64,000 nucleotides of DNA from Bacillota bacterium (lineage in GTDB: Bacteria; Bacillota; Clostridia; Acetivibrionales; DSM-1351): NCBI GenBank assembly GCA_023392075.1, contig JAEVZU010000179.1, positions 1 through 64,000 of the forward strand. Reading direction: 5' to 3'. Positions 16,583-24,797 of this stretch are shown piece by piece. The translations under genes were made by a program, and so were the position numbers. The notes beneath the pieces are model-generated. The model saw only the letters and a list, made by a program, of their open reading frames with translations. It ran no database searches and had not been told where the DNA came from. Position 1 is the first letter of the stretch, and each line of letters starts with the position of its first letter.

Positions 16583-17953
16583 ATGAAGATGCTTTTACTA
16601 AAAGACTATTTGGAAATAAGATCCTGGATATACCGGAATGCAAGACAGGTCAATTTGGCACAATGGCAGTATTACTTTGAAAATGGCAGTAAGGAGGCAG
16701 TGCTGTCGGCTTTGTCATTTTATCAGAATGAAGATGGCGGATTTGGACATGCTCTTGAAGCAGACAGCTGGAACCCGAATTCATCGCCATATACAACATT
16801 ATTCGCAATCAATATTTTAAAAGGTATCGGTTTTAATGACATGCAGCATCCAATAATGCGAGGGATATTCAAATTCCTGGAAAGTAAAGTTCATTGCTCT
16901 GATGAGGGCTGGTATTTCAATATCCCGTCAAATAATGATTTTGCCCATGCACCCTGGTGGACCTGCGATATGGAAGCCAATGCCACTGAAATTATAGGCT
17001 TGACCGCTCAAATAATCAGCTTCATACTTATAAATGCCCATAAAAATTCAGAGCTGTTTAATAAAGCACTGACACTTTCGGAGAAAATTATCAGCAAGCT
17101 CGACGCAACAGATAAATATGGTGAAATGGGTCTTGGCGGGTATTGTGTATTGCTTGACGCTATAGAACGGGCAGAGTTAACACAACATTTCAACTGCAGC
17201 CTGCTGGCCGAAAAAATAAAAAAGCTTGTACACAATACCATTGTAAGGGATACGTCAAAATGGGCATATTATACGCGGAGACCCTCAGATTACATACATT
17301 CACCTGAAAGCATCTTTTACAAGGAAAACGAAGATATTGTACAAACAGAGCTTGATTATATTATTGATACAAGACCGCAGAATGGTGTCTGGGATATTAC
17401 CTGGAGCTGGTTTGAGAATAATGAAAAATACGCAAGAGAATTTTCAATTAGTGAAAACTGGTGGAAAGCAAGTGTTGCAATAGAAAAACTAAACTACCTG
17501 AGGAATTTTAACAGGTTCTCCTCCGAAATCGTGCTCCCGGGACCAAATGAACAGTGTAACAAGAAGCCTTTGAAAAGAGCCTTTATGCAGATTTACATTC
17601 AAGGCAGAGCAGAAGCAATTGAATTCTATCAAAGGGCTTTTGATGCAGATCTTGGTTATAATGAAAAAAATGCCGACGGTACATACATCCATGCGGAGCT
17701 TAACTTGCAGGATTATGTTATTGCTGTTGGGGAGGATTCAGGCAGCAGTAAGGAACGGATTACTGGAAATACTATGCAGTTTTGCCTCCATTTCAGAAGT
17801 AAAGAGGAGGCTGAGGTCAAAAAGGCTTATGAGGTTTTAAGAGAAGGCGGTAAAGTAAACGTACCCCTGGGCCACTGCTTTTTCAGCCCCTGCATGACAG
17901 ACATTACTGACAGGTATGGCGTCCGGTGGTGCCTTTTTGTAGATGGAGAATAA
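16583..17953 (+). CDS. Prenyltransferase/squalene-oxidase-fold protein fused to a VOC domain
   Basis: A 456-residue two-domain protein. Residues about 1-310 form an alpha/alpha-toroid of the prenyltransferase/squalene-oxidase repeat type: FYQNEDGGFGHALEADSW is a QW-like repeat and WWTCDMEANATEIIG and GLGGYCVLLDAIE are further helical repeats. Residues about 330-456 are a PhnB-like VOC domain (LKRAFMQIYIQGRAEAIEFYQRAF ... MTDITDRYGVRWCLF). No signal peptide or membrane segment is visible. GAGGTGA is 6 bases before the ATG. No catalytic DXDD or equivalent cyclase motif is evident, so terpene cyclisation should not be assumed. The fusion may link substrate binding to a small-molecule or resistance function; this is unknown. 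Confidence 0.8.
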   Translation: MKMLLLKDYLEIRSWIYRNARQVNLAQWQYYFENGSKEAVLSALSFYQNEDGGFGHALEADSWNPNSSPYTTLFAINILKGIGFNDMQHPIMRGIFKFLESKVHCSDEGWYFNIPSNNDFAHAPWWTCDMEANATEIIGLTAQIISFILINAHKNSELFNKALTLSEKIISKLDATDKYGEMGLGGYCVLLDAIERAELTQHFNCSLLAEKIKKLVHNTIVRDTSKWAYYTRRPSDYIHSPESIFYKENEDIVQTELDYIIDTRPQNGVWDITWSWFENNEKYAREFSISENWWKASVAIEKLNYLRNFNRFSSEIVLPGPNEQCNKKPLKRAFMQIYIQGRAEAIEFYQRAFDADLGYNEKNADGTYIHAELNLQDYVIAVGEDSGSSKERITGNTMQFCLHFRSKEEAEVKKAYEVLREGGKVNVPLGHCFFSPCMTDITDRYGVRWCLFVDGE

Positions 17954-18057
17954 AAAAGCCTGATATTGCAGGTAAACACAAGTGTTCTTACTGACAAATG
18001 CGCAGGAAGCCGGTTTGAGCGGTAACCCGAAACAGGATGTCAGGTATTCTGCGACAA

Positions 18058-18112
18058 CAAAACCGGATAGCTCACAAATTTCGGAATTTACTTTGTGAGC
18101 TATCCGGTTTTT
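18058..18112. terminator. Strong bidirectional terminator
   Basis: AACCGGATAGCTCACAAA (18061-18078) pairs perfectly with TTTGTGAGCTATCCGGTT (18092-18109), with A/T runs on both sides. It separates the VOC-fusion gene (plus) from the P-type ATPase gene (minus) and can stop both transcripts. Confidence 0.9.
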
Positions 18113-18134
18113 GAAATTATTTTTTAAACCAGAC

Positions 18135-20000
18135 TTATTTATCTTTTAGTTTGAGGAGAACTGCCGAGTTAAGGATAACTGCTACAGAGCCGGCATTATG
18201 TACCAATGCACCGACAACAGGGTTAAGAATTCCGGTTATTGCAAGTATTATCGCAATAAAATTCAAGCCCATGGAAAATGCTACATTCAATTTGATAGTT
18301 TTCATTGTCTTTTTTGATAATATCAGCAAATAAGGTATTCTCTGTATATCATCGCTTACCAAGGCAACATCGGCTGCCTCGACGGCAATGTCGCTCCCTA
18401 TTCCTCCCATTGCAACTCCGACATAAGCTGTTTTTAATGCCGGTGCATCATTTACACCGTCGCCGACCATACACACATATTCATTTTTATTTTGATAGCC
18501 GGTAATAGCATTCATTTTATCTATAGGTAATTGCTGTGATTTAACATCATGTATTCCGGTAAGCTCCGCCATATGATCTGCAGCATGTGAATTATCCCCT
18601 GTCAGCAGCAAAGTCTTAACATCCAGAGAATGAATCTGTGCAACCATATCGGCGGCATCAGCTCTAAGCGTATCCGACAAGGCAATAAACCCGGCAGCTT
18701 TATTTTCAACACTTATATAAATAATTGTACAGCCGTCATCAACATAACCTTGTGTAGATTTTAGAATATCATTTGATATTGAAATGTCTTTTTCTTGAAA
18801 TAATTCTATGTTACCTGCTATAACATATTTATCGCCCACTGTGGCACTTACCCCCCTGCCCGGCAGCAGTACAAAGTTTTGAGGTACAAGCAGCTCAACT
18901 TTGTTTTTGGCATGGTTAAGAACTGCACGTCCAAGAGGATGTTCCGAGTATTGTTCCGATGAGGCGGCAATTTTTAAAAGTTCATCTTCAGTAATATTTT
19001 GAGAGAAACTTCTAACTGCTGCAACTTCCGGCTTTCCATATGTTATGGTCCCGGTTTTATCAAAAGCTATTCGCTTTACATTAGAGAGACGTTCAAGTGC
19101 ATCACCTGTCCGGATCAGAATACCAAACTTCGCAGCATTGCCAATTCCGGCCATGATGGCAGTGGGTGTTGCCAGGACTAAAGCGCAAGGACAAAATACT
19201 ACCAGAATGGTTACTGCACGTATGATTTCACCTGTCACAAGCCAGGTAATTATTGCGGAAGTTAAAGCAATTGCAACAATCCACGTCGCCCATCTGTCAG
19301 TCAGGGTTACAATTGGTGCCTTGTTTGCATCCGCCTGCTCCACAAGCCTGATCATACGCTGCAATGAGCTGTCTTCCCCTACCCTGGTGGCTTTCATTTC
19401 AAAAGTTCCGAATTGATTAATTGTTCCGCTGGAAACCTCATCACCGGTGCCTTTATCCACCGGAAGGCTTTCTCCTGTCATAACAGCTTGATTGATAGAG
19501 GTCTGCCCTGAAGTAATAACTCCATCTACCGCCACAGTTTCCCCTGCGAGCACCCTTAAGGTATCGCCTACTTTTACCTCTTCAGCCGGAACAACGGTTT
19601 CAATCCCGTACCTTATGATCCGCGCTGTCCGTGGTGTAATAGCAATCAGCTTTTCTATGCCTTCACGGGCTTTACGGACGGTCCTGTCTTCCAATAGAGC
19701 TCCTATTGTCATGATAAAAGCAACTTCACCGGCAGCAAAGATTTCACCAATAAAAACTGAAGCAATCAATGCCATAGCAACCAGCACATCGGCTTTAATA
19801 TCAAGTTCATAAACCAACCCCAAGAAAGCTTCCTTAATAATCGGGAATCCGCAAAGTACAATAGCTATCCAGGCTAAGTCAACAGGAATACTGCTTGATT
19901 TTACATTCAAAAAACTTAAAACAAGAGCTAATCCTGAAATTATGATAAAAATAACCGCCCTATTTTCTTCCTCCGAAAACCATTGTTTTATTTTATTCAT
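18135..20000 (-). CDS. Heavy-metal-translocating P1B-type ATPase
   Basis: A 621-residue metal efflux pump. The actuator TGES motif is in VMTGESLPVD, the phosphorylation site in AFDKTGTITYG, the hinge in VGDGVNDAP, and the transmembrane metal motif is CPCALVLATP. The C-terminal helix reads NPVVGALVHNAGS, as in Zn/Cd/Mn-type rather than classical CopA pumps, while the adjacent CsoR suggests Cu(I); substrate is unresolved. There is no N-terminal HMA domain. The ATG at 20000 overlaps the stop of a 19-codon leader ORF (ATGAATAA arrangement) and has no ribosome binding site of its own, pointing to translational coupling. Frame stays open to a GTG at 20072, but the AAGGAGGT lies inside that extension. 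It follows csoR by 104 bp on the same strand. Confidence 0.92.
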   Translation of the reverse strand: MNKIKQWFSEEENRAVIFIIISGLALVLSFLNVKSSSIPVDLAWIAIVLCGFPIIKEAFLGLVYELDIKADVLVAMALIASVFIGEIFAAGEVAFIMTIGALLEDRTVRKAREGIEKLIAITPRTARIIRYGIETVVPAEEVKVGDTLRVLAGETVAVDGVITSGQTSINQAVMTGESLPVDKGTGDEVSSGTINQFGTFEMKATRVGEDSSLQRMIRLVEQADANKAPIVTLTDRWATWIVAIALTSAIITWLVTGEIIRAVTILVVFCPCALVLATPTAIMAGIGNAAKFGILIRTGDALERLSNVKRIAFDKTGTITYGKPEVAAVRSFSQNITEDELLKIAASSEQYSEHPLGRAVLNHAKNKVELLVPQNFVLLPGRGVSATVGDKYVIAGNIELFQEKDISISNDILKSTQGYVDDGCTIIYISVENKAAGFIALSDTLRADAADMVAQIHSLDVKTLLLTGDNSHAADHMAELTGIHDVKSQQLPIDKMNAITGYQNKNEYVCMVGDGVNDAPALKTAYVGVAMGGIGSDIAVEAADVALVSDDIQRIPYLLILSKKTMKTIKLNVAFSMGLNFIAIILAITGILNPVVGALVHNAGSVAVILNSAVLLKLKDK

Positions 20001-20052
20001 AATTATGTCCATGCCCGGCATGTCGCACAAAACATAATGACAGTAATGGCAT
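19993..20052 (-). CDS. 19-residue leader peptide coupled to the metal ATPase
   Basis: ATG at 20052, 8 bases after a very strong AAGGAGGT (complement of 20062-20069), opens a frame encoding MPLLSLCFVRHAGHGHNYE. Its TAA (19995-19993) overlaps the ATG of the ATPase. The C-terminal half has three His residues and one Cys is upstream. The arrangement suggests the peptide is translated and passes ribosomes to the ATPase start; a metal-sensing role for the His cluster is speculation. Confidence 0.5.
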   Translation of the reverse strand: MPLLSLCFVRHAGHGHNYE

Positions 20053-20104
20053 GGGCTCGGTACCTCCTTCACTCATTTTTATAATTTCTTTCAACCTTTA
20101 CTCC

Positions 20105-20380
20105 TTAACTCATCCTTGAAAAGTGTTCGACTGCCTTTGCAAATTCCGCTATGGTTTTGTCTGCATCCCCATGTTCAATCCCATCTTTAACGCAGTGCTG
20201 TAAATGACCCTCCAGAACAACCTGCCCCACCTTGTGCAGTGCCCCCTTTGCAGCACCAATTTGAATCAGTATGTCTTCACACGGAACATCTTTCTCAATC
20301 ATTTCACTTATTGCATTAAGCTGTCCCTGTATCTTTTTAATCCTTGTCTTAATATTTGGAATATCCATACATGCACGCAT
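20105..20380 (-). CDS. csoR: CsoR-family copper/metal-sensing repressor
   Basis: A 91-residue all-helical DUF156 repressor. The metal-binding pattern of Cu(I)-sensing CsoR is present: Cys in EKDVPCEDIL, then His and Cys in LEGHLQHCV. The N terminus is MRACMDIPNIKTRIKKIQGQ. ATG 20380 is used because GGGAGGT lies 7 bases upstream; a frame extension to 20419 runs into the promoter-operator. A textbook CsoR operator overlaps its promoter. It is first in a csoR-leader-ATPase unit, so metal-dependent derepression of the pump is expected. Ni/Co or formaldehyde sensors of the same family have different ligand sets. Confidence 0.92.
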   Translation of the reverse strand: MRACMDIPNIKTRIKKIQGQLNAISEMIEKDVPCEDILIQIGAAKGALHKVGQVVLEGHLQHCVKDGIEHGDADKTIAEFAKAVEHFSRMS

Positions 20381-20417
20381 TGAAATACCTCCCAAGAATA
20401 ATAAATTTAAAATATAC

Positions 20418-20464
20418 ATATACCCGTATGGGTATATTATATTGATTAATGTTCATATCGTCAA
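20418..20464 (-). promoter_or_regulatory. csoR promoter with overlapping CsoR operator
   Basis: On the minus strand TTGACG (20464-20459), a 17-bp spacer and TATAAT (20441-20436) form a strong sigma-A promoter. The palindrome ATATACCCGTATGGGTATAT (20418-20437) overlaps the -10 and start point. TACCC-N4-GGGTA matches known CsoR operators. Confidence 0.88.
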
Positions 20465-20570
20465 GTGTTCATATGAAATGTTTAAAATAATAAAGTAAAT
20501 AGTCAGTTTTATCCCGCTGCCATTGTGCTGCACTGGACCAGGTGTACATTTACAGCAATAAATTTCAGCA

Positions 20571-20613
20571 AAAAAACCTCAAAAGCCTTATTAAAAAGAC
20601 ATTTGAGGTTTTT
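20571..20613 (-). terminator. Rubrerythrin gene terminator
   Basis: AAAACCTCAAA (about 20573-20583) pairs with TTTGAGGTTTT (20602-20612) over an 18-nt loop. On the minus strand the stem is followed by a run of seven T. It lies 34 bp after the rubrerythrin stop. Confidence 0.8.
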
Positions 20614-20646
20614 AGATATGACATATTAATATACGTTATTACCAGC

Positions 20647-21180
20647 TTAATAATTCTCTTTTCTAACTTCAAAAAAGCTTTGTGGATGTGCGCAGACAGG
20701 ACAAACCTGTGGTGCTTTTTTGCCCATTACAAGATGTCCGCAGTTCCTGCATTCCCACATGGTCTCTTCTGATTTTTCAAACACCTTTTGCATTTCTACA
20801 TTGCTAAGGAGTGCACGGTATCTTTCTTCATGAGCCTTTTCAACCTTTGCCACCATTCTGAATTGAGCTGCAAGTGCGGTAAAGCCTTCTTCTTCCGCAT
20901 CCTTTGCAAAACCTGCATACATATCGGTCCACTCGTAATTTTCTCCTTCTGCGGCATGAAGTAAATTAGCTGCAGTATCTCCAAGCTCGCCAAGAGCCTT
21001 AAACCATAATTTTGCATGTTCTTTTTCATTGTTTGCAGTTGCTTCAAAAATTGCTGCTATCTGCTCATAGCCTTCCTTTTTTGCAACCGATGCAAAATAT
21101 GTATACTTGTTCCTTGCCTGTGATTCGCCTGCAAAAGCTGCAGCCAGATTTTTTTCAGTTTTGGTTCCTTTGATGTTCAT
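20647..21180 (-). CDS. Rubrerythrin
   Basis: A 177-residue peroxide reductase. The N-terminal ferritin-like four-helix domain carries the di-iron Glu/His ligands (AFAGESQARNKY, NNEKEHAKLW, DAEEEGFTALA, EKAHEERY) and the C-terminal rubredoxin-like domain has CRNCG...CPVCAHP for one Fe. It reduces H2O2 with electrons from rubredoxin or NAD(P)H-linked partners and protects anaerobes from oxygen stress. AAAGGAGAG precedes the ATG. The PerR-type gene lies 51 bp upstream on the same strand, so the two probably form an operon under the palindromic operator at 21630-21662. Confidence 0.96.
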   Translation of the reverse strand: MNIKGTKTEKNLAAAFAGESQARNKYTYFASVAKKEGYEQIAAIFEATANNEKEHAKLWFKALGELGDTAANLLHAAEGENYEWTDMYAGFAKDAEEEGFTALAAQFRMVAKVEKAHEERYRALLSNVEMQKVFEKSEETMWECRNCGHLVMGKKAPQVCPVCAHPQSFFEVRKENY

Positions 21181-21231
21181 AAAATACTCTCCTTTTATTT
21201 TAATTATTTAATTTAAGCTCTTTGTGAGCTG

Positions 21232-21618
21232 TTAATTAGCACTGTAATCGTTTACTCCTCTGTTTTTGCATTTATCGCAGATATATATCAGATTTAATTC
21301 ATACCCTAAAATTTTGATGCCGGTCTGCTTTTCCATATATTCTTTCAGATCAAAAACCGTTATATCGGAAAGCTCCCCGCAATTCCGGCAAATAAGATGT
21401 TCATGAGGCAGCAATGTCTTGTCATATCTGTCCGGTGCGTTAAGAATACTTATCTTCCTTATTTCCCCAGCCTCTGCCATAAGGCCTAAATTCCGGTAAA
21501 CAGTGCCTACCGCTATGGACGGCTGTAATTGTTTCGCTTTCAAAAAAATTTCTTCAGCCTTCATATGCCCATCCGACGATTTAATAATATCTAAAATCAA
21601 TTTTCTATGATTTTTCAA
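21232..21618 (-). CDS. perR: PerR-like Fur-family peroxide regulator
   Basis: A 128-residue Fur-superfamily repressor. The DNA-binding helix is in IAVGTVYRNLGLMAE. PerR-type regulatory metal ligands appear in place: His in SDGHMKAEEI, Asp in APDRYDK, the HEH pair and Asp in ELSDI. Two CxxC pairs (CRNCG, CDKCK) form the structural Zn site. The start is a TTG at 21618 with GAGGGTGG 5 bases upstream; no ATG fits. Located directly before rubrerythrin, a common PerR target. Metal-catalysed His oxidation would relieve repression (known for the family). Confidence 0.88.
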   Translation of the reverse strand: MKNHRKLILDIIKSSDGHMKAEEIFLKAKQLQPSIAVGTVYRNLGLMAEAGEIRKISILNAPDRYDKTLLPHEHLICRNCGELSDITVFDLKEYMEKQTGIKILGYELNLIYICDKCKNRGVNDYSAN

Positions 21619-21629
21619 ATTACCACCCT

Positions 21630-21689
21630 CTTTATTAAGAATAGGAATTATTCTTAATAAAGAATATAATAAATTGCTGATATTGTCAA
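21630..21689 (-). promoter_or_regulatory. Promoter and 33-bp palindromic operator of perR-rubrerythrin
   Basis: CTTTATTAAGAATA (21630-21643) faces its perfect complement at 21649-21662 across GGAAT, a 14-bp-arm palindrome. On the minus strand TTGACA (21689-21684), 17 bp and TATTCT form a promoter whose -10 touches the palindrome. The AT-rich palindrome at the start point fits autoregulation by the Fur/PerR-type protein, although it is longer than the usual 15-bp per box. Confidence 0.8.
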
Positions 21690-21719
21690 TACTAATTTAA
21701 TAATTTTTTATGCAAAGAA

Positions 21720-22304
21720 CTAAAATTTACCCGGCTTTATTTTACCGACATTCCGAACAAGCTTTTCAACTGTAAAAGGTCTGCCGTGTGCCGGAAATAT
21801 GAGGCGTACCTTACGTGATATCAACTGTTCCCAGCTTCTGTAATATTCATGAATATCCGAAATGAATATTACACAATACCTCGTACCGGCAAATCTTAAA
21901 AAATTGGCTGCAGCATCCCCCACTATACAGTCACCGTCTTCAAAAACTATTGAAATTGAATCAATTGTATGTCCCGGTGTCTCGATAATTCTCCCAGGCA
22001 AATCAATCCCCATATCTCCCAGCCGTGTTTCTCCCACAATTTTAATGTCGTTATCTCTTACTGTATACGGTGTAAATTTAAGATTATCATCTTTATTGAC
22101 AGGCTTTTTCAATACCAGTGACAGGTATAGCTGTTTTAATCCGATCAAAAATTCTATCCGTTTATTAATTAAACCTCCGCCATGTGTCCGGTCATTCTCA
22201 CCTTTTAACAGAAGGCTTTCAGCCTGGTGGGACATAATTACGCGAATACTGCTGTTTAACTCCAGAATCTTATGTAAAAGACCGCAATGGTCGTCGTATA
22301 ACTC
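21720..22304 (-). pseudogene. Truncated metallo-beta-lactamase-fold hydrolase
   Basis: The open frame begins at an in-frame stop (22307-22305) and keeps only the back of the first metal motif: YDDDHCG, where HxHxDHxG is expected. The rest is well conserved: IETPGHTIDSISIVFEDGD, CIVGDAAANF (metal Asp) and FPAHGRPF (last His). About 60-70 N-terminal residues, including the first two His ligands, are missing. The nearest internal ATG (22235) has no good ribosome binding site, and the frame begins right at the terminator of the upstream protease gene with no room for a promoter. It is best read as a 5'-deleted remnant. Confidence 0.75.
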
Positions 22305-22310
22305 TTAGGC

Positions 22311-22342
22311 AGCAAAAAGCCCGTCTTTTCAAACGGGCTTTT
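22311..22342 (-). terminator. Terminator of the subtilase gene
   Basis: AAAAGCCCGT (22315-22324) pairs with ACGGGCTTTT (22333-22342); on the minus strand the stem ends in TTTTT. It lies about 30 bp after the protease stop. Confidence 0.88.
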
Positions 22343-22373
22343 GCATGCAGCGAGCATATGGAAAAAGGAAATG

Positions 22374-24071
22374 TTACTGGTTGGTTGTCTGAGTGATGCT
22401 CGAGGCACCCGAGCTTAAATCAATAGAGTACGAACCGCTTCCTCTATAGGAAAGTACCTTGATCTTATATGTTCCTGCAGCAGTCGGAGTATAACCGATA
22501 GTTTCCTGCCTGGTTGCGCTTTCAGAACCTGCTACCTGAGTACCGCTCGGATTGTACAGGTATATATCGAAATCCTGTGAAGATGTCCAGTTGGGATGTA
22601 TTAATGTAATAGCTATCGGATAATTTGTGTCTGGTATGGTAATTGTAAATTCATCATATTTATTTGTACCTGCCAGAGAATCAGTTTTATACAGGTGGGT
22701 TGGAATATCTATTCCGGTACCTGAAAAGCCTCCTGCAGCTTTAACTGCCTCATAACTGTCCAGCCTGCCAAAACCGTAATCCAAATCCTGCCCTGCCGCT
22801 CCCCAATCCTGTGCTGTTCCTGTTATATAGCTCACAACCTGTGCAGGTGTCAAATCCGGGTTGGCATCCAGAATCAACGCGGCCGTACCCGAGGTGAAAG
22901 GTGTCGCCATGCTTGTCCCGCTGTATGCCACATACTGATTTGTTGAATTGGCCCTTGCCGAAGTGATATTGTAACCAGGAGCACTTATATCGGGTTTCAG
23001 TCTGCCGTCCGCGGTAAGACCTCTGCTGGAGAAATCCGCCAGGAAAAACCCTTTCTCTCCTACATCTCCAAATGCTGCTACCGTTAACGCTTTAGCTGCC
23101 GCTCCGGGAGAACCGATCGTCGCCTTTCGGGGGCCGGAATTTCCAGCTGCAACTACAGGTACGATTCCAGCGTTGAAGGCGTTGTTAATTGCCAGAGATG
23201 TGGAATCGGAGCCATCGGAACTTCCGGATGTTCCAAGACTCAAACTTATAATCCTGATGTTATATGCAGCTTTATTGGCTACAGCCCAATCAATGGCTGC
23301 CGTGACATTGCTCATGGTTCCCTCTCCATTTGCATCAAGAACCTTCAGGCCGATAAGAGCCGCCCCCGGTGCTACTCCCTTGTAATTTGCATTACCTTCA
23401 CCGGTACCCGCAACTGTTGCTGCAACATGGGTTCCGTGGCCGTTGTCATCATAGGGTGTTGTTCTGTTTCCCACCCAGTCCTTCCACGCAATCACTTTAC
23501 CGCCATCCAGGTCTACATGGCTTGCATCGATACCGGTATCAATGACTGCAACTACAATGTCATTTTTTGTATATGTAACAGGGGCACTGTCATGGTCGCC
23601 TTCAATACCCGGAAAGTCTGTTCTTGCCTTACTTACGCCAAACCAGTTGGAAGCCGTATTTATTGTAGCGTGTACCGTTTCATCATATTCCACCTGCTTA
23701 ACCAGGTCTGACTTTTCCAATTTACCGATTTGCTCTTTGGTCAGGCTTAATGCAGCACCGGGTATAATCTCAAATTTGTGTTTGATTTCCGGATTTCCAA
23801 GCAGCTTTTCTATAGATGCAAATTCATCGTCTGTGAGTTTTTTATTGAATACGACTGTAACAGGAACTTCATCCCCGTCTTTTACCTCGGAAATTTTCTC
23901 CTCAAGGTTTACGAATAGTTTGCTGTCTGGACTCTTTGTAATCTCATAGGTTGCTTTCTCAACCTGTACAACCTCTTTAGAAGGTTTTGCAAATACTAAT
24001 GATTGTGTCCCTATTAATAAAATTGTAAGTGTAAAAACAATAAACGATTTTAAAATTCTATTTCTTTTCAT
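22374..24071 (-). CDS. Secreted subtilisin-like serine protease (S8) with C-terminal PPC domain
   Basis: A 565-residue secreted protease. A signal peptide spans about 1-28 (KRNRILKSFIVFTLTILLIG...VFA), followed by an inhibitor-I9-type propeptide (about 30-130). The S8 catalytic domain (about 150-450) has the triad in AVIDTGID (Asp, about 178), GHGTHVAAT (His, about 211) and SGTSMATPF (Ser, about 385), plus Asn in AAGNSG. The C terminus (about 465-555) is a beta-sandwich pre-peptidase domain (FDIYLYNPSG...GTYKIKVLSYRGSGSYSI). GAGGAGA precedes the ATG. It likely supplies peptides from extracellular protein. A hairpin and short ORF lie in its leader. Confidence 0.95.
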   Translation of the reverse strand: MKRNRILKSFIVFTLTILLIGTQSLVFAKPSKEVVQVEKATYEITKSPDSKLFVNLEEKISEVKDGDEVPVTVVFNKKLTDDEFASIEKLLGNPEIKHKFEIIPGAALSLTKEQIGKLEKSDLVKQVEYDETVHATINTASNWFGVSKARTDFPGIEGDHDSAPVTYTKNDIVVAVIDTGIDASHVDLDGGKVIAWKDWVGNRTTPYDDNGHGTHVAATVAGTGEGNANYKGVAPGAALIGLKVLDANGEGTMSNVTAAIDWAVANKAAYNIRIISLSLGTSGSSDGSDSTSLAINNAFNAGIVPVVAAGNSGPRKATIGSPGAAAKALTVAAFGDVGEKGFFLADFSSRGLTADGRLKPDISAPGYNITSARANSTNQYVAYSGTSMATPFTSGTAALILDANPDLTPAQVVSYITGTAQDWGAAGQDLDYGFGRLDSYEAVKAAGGFSGTGIDIPTHLYKTDSLAGTNKYDEFTITIPDTNYPIAITLIHPNWTSSQDFDIYLYNPSGTQVAGSESATRQETIGYTPTAAGTYKIKVLSYRGSGSYSIDLSSGASSITQTTNQ

Positions 24072-24120
24072 AGATATTATCTCCTCTCGACTCTTATGTT
24101 TAGTTTTTTAAGTAATTTGA

Positions 24121-24178
24121 CAAACTGTGAAATTTAAAACCACAGTTTGGAAACGTTTGGAGACCTGATTTTATTCAT
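24121..24178 (-). other. Short ORF and hairpin in the protease leader
   Basis: On the minus strand AGGTGA lies 4 bases before an ATG (24178) that opens a 14-codon frame, MNKIRSPNVSKLWF. Its end overlaps a hairpin formed by CAAACTGTG (24121-24129) and CACAGTTTG (24141-24149). Upstream is another small stem, CATGCC-TTTT-GGCATG. The set resembles a leader-peptide/attenuator layout for the S8 protease gene, but no T-run follows the hairpin. Confidence 0.3.
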
Positions 24179-24611
24179 AATTTCACCTGCCCTTTTTTAT
24201 CATCATGCCAAAAGGCATGCTGTTAATAATGCAATAATCCAATACATACTTGCATTTCTTGCATCATACATAAAAAACAGGATGGTGTTTAACCGAAATT
24301 CACTAGTGACGAATAAGCTTATTCAGACCTATCAGACTGGCTCCAACAGATCTTTACTTTGAAAACTCTACACTGCATTGTGTAAAGGGTAGCCGTACTC
24401 AATTGAGTTTGACTAATAGATAAATGAATGTGCATGCTTCATAATTCATTTTTAATAATATAACATTTCTGTAAATATATGTCAATAGTAAATTGTAAAT
24501 TTATGGGTATTATTGGCTGCTATTAAATAATTTATCGCGTTATGACGGTTTGTTGATCAATTTTACGGTAAAAATGAGTTAATTTAGTATTATAAGTATC
24601 ATACAAAAATA

Positions 24612-24643
24612 AAAAAACGGCTTGAGATTTCTCATCCCAAACC
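24612..24643 (-). terminator. Orphan terminator after a gene remnant
   Basis: GGCTTGAGAT (24619-24628) pairs with ATCCCAAACC (24634-24643) with two wobbles. Read on the minus strand the stem is followed by TTTTTTT. No intact gene precedes it; the alcohol dehydrogenase tail at 24709-24795 does. Confidence 0.75.
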
Positions 24644-24708
24644 TTTGATTTTAACCAATTTATTTTTGTGTCTGACCGTACAATATATGTTTTAAATCTT
24701 ACAGTCTG

Positions 24709-24795
24709 CTAGAAAGCCTGTTGATACACCTCAATCACTTGCTCCAGAGAAGGTATAATCCTGTTGCCGGGCATACAGGTATCTTTCAGTGCCAG
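24709..24795 (-). pseudogene. C-terminal remnant of an iron-containing alcohol dehydrogenase
   Basis: Twenty-eight codons ending in TAG read LALKDTCMPGN followed by IPSLEQVIEVYQQAF. This matches the C-terminal signature of Fe-ADH proteins (A-x-KD-x-C-x-PGN-P-R, then a helix ending in x-Tyr-x-x-Ala-Phe), although the usual Pro-Arg after PGN is altered. The rest of the gene is absent; the frame breaks next to a 15-bp inverted repeat at 24798-24838. Its own terminator survives downstream. Confidence 0.6.
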
Positions 24796-24797
24796 CT

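Noticed and set aside
19998..20072. N-terminal extension of the P-type ATPase with CHYCHYVLC, looking like a metal-binding tail
   Set aside because: The extension begins at a GTG with no ribosome binding site, and the strong AAGGAGGT lies inside it, so the Cys/His run is more likely out-of-frame translation of the leader peptide.
24147..24362. 71-codon plus-strand frame after the protease gene
   Set aside because: No ATG or ribosome binding site at its start, AT-rich, and it overlaps the protease leader on the other strand.
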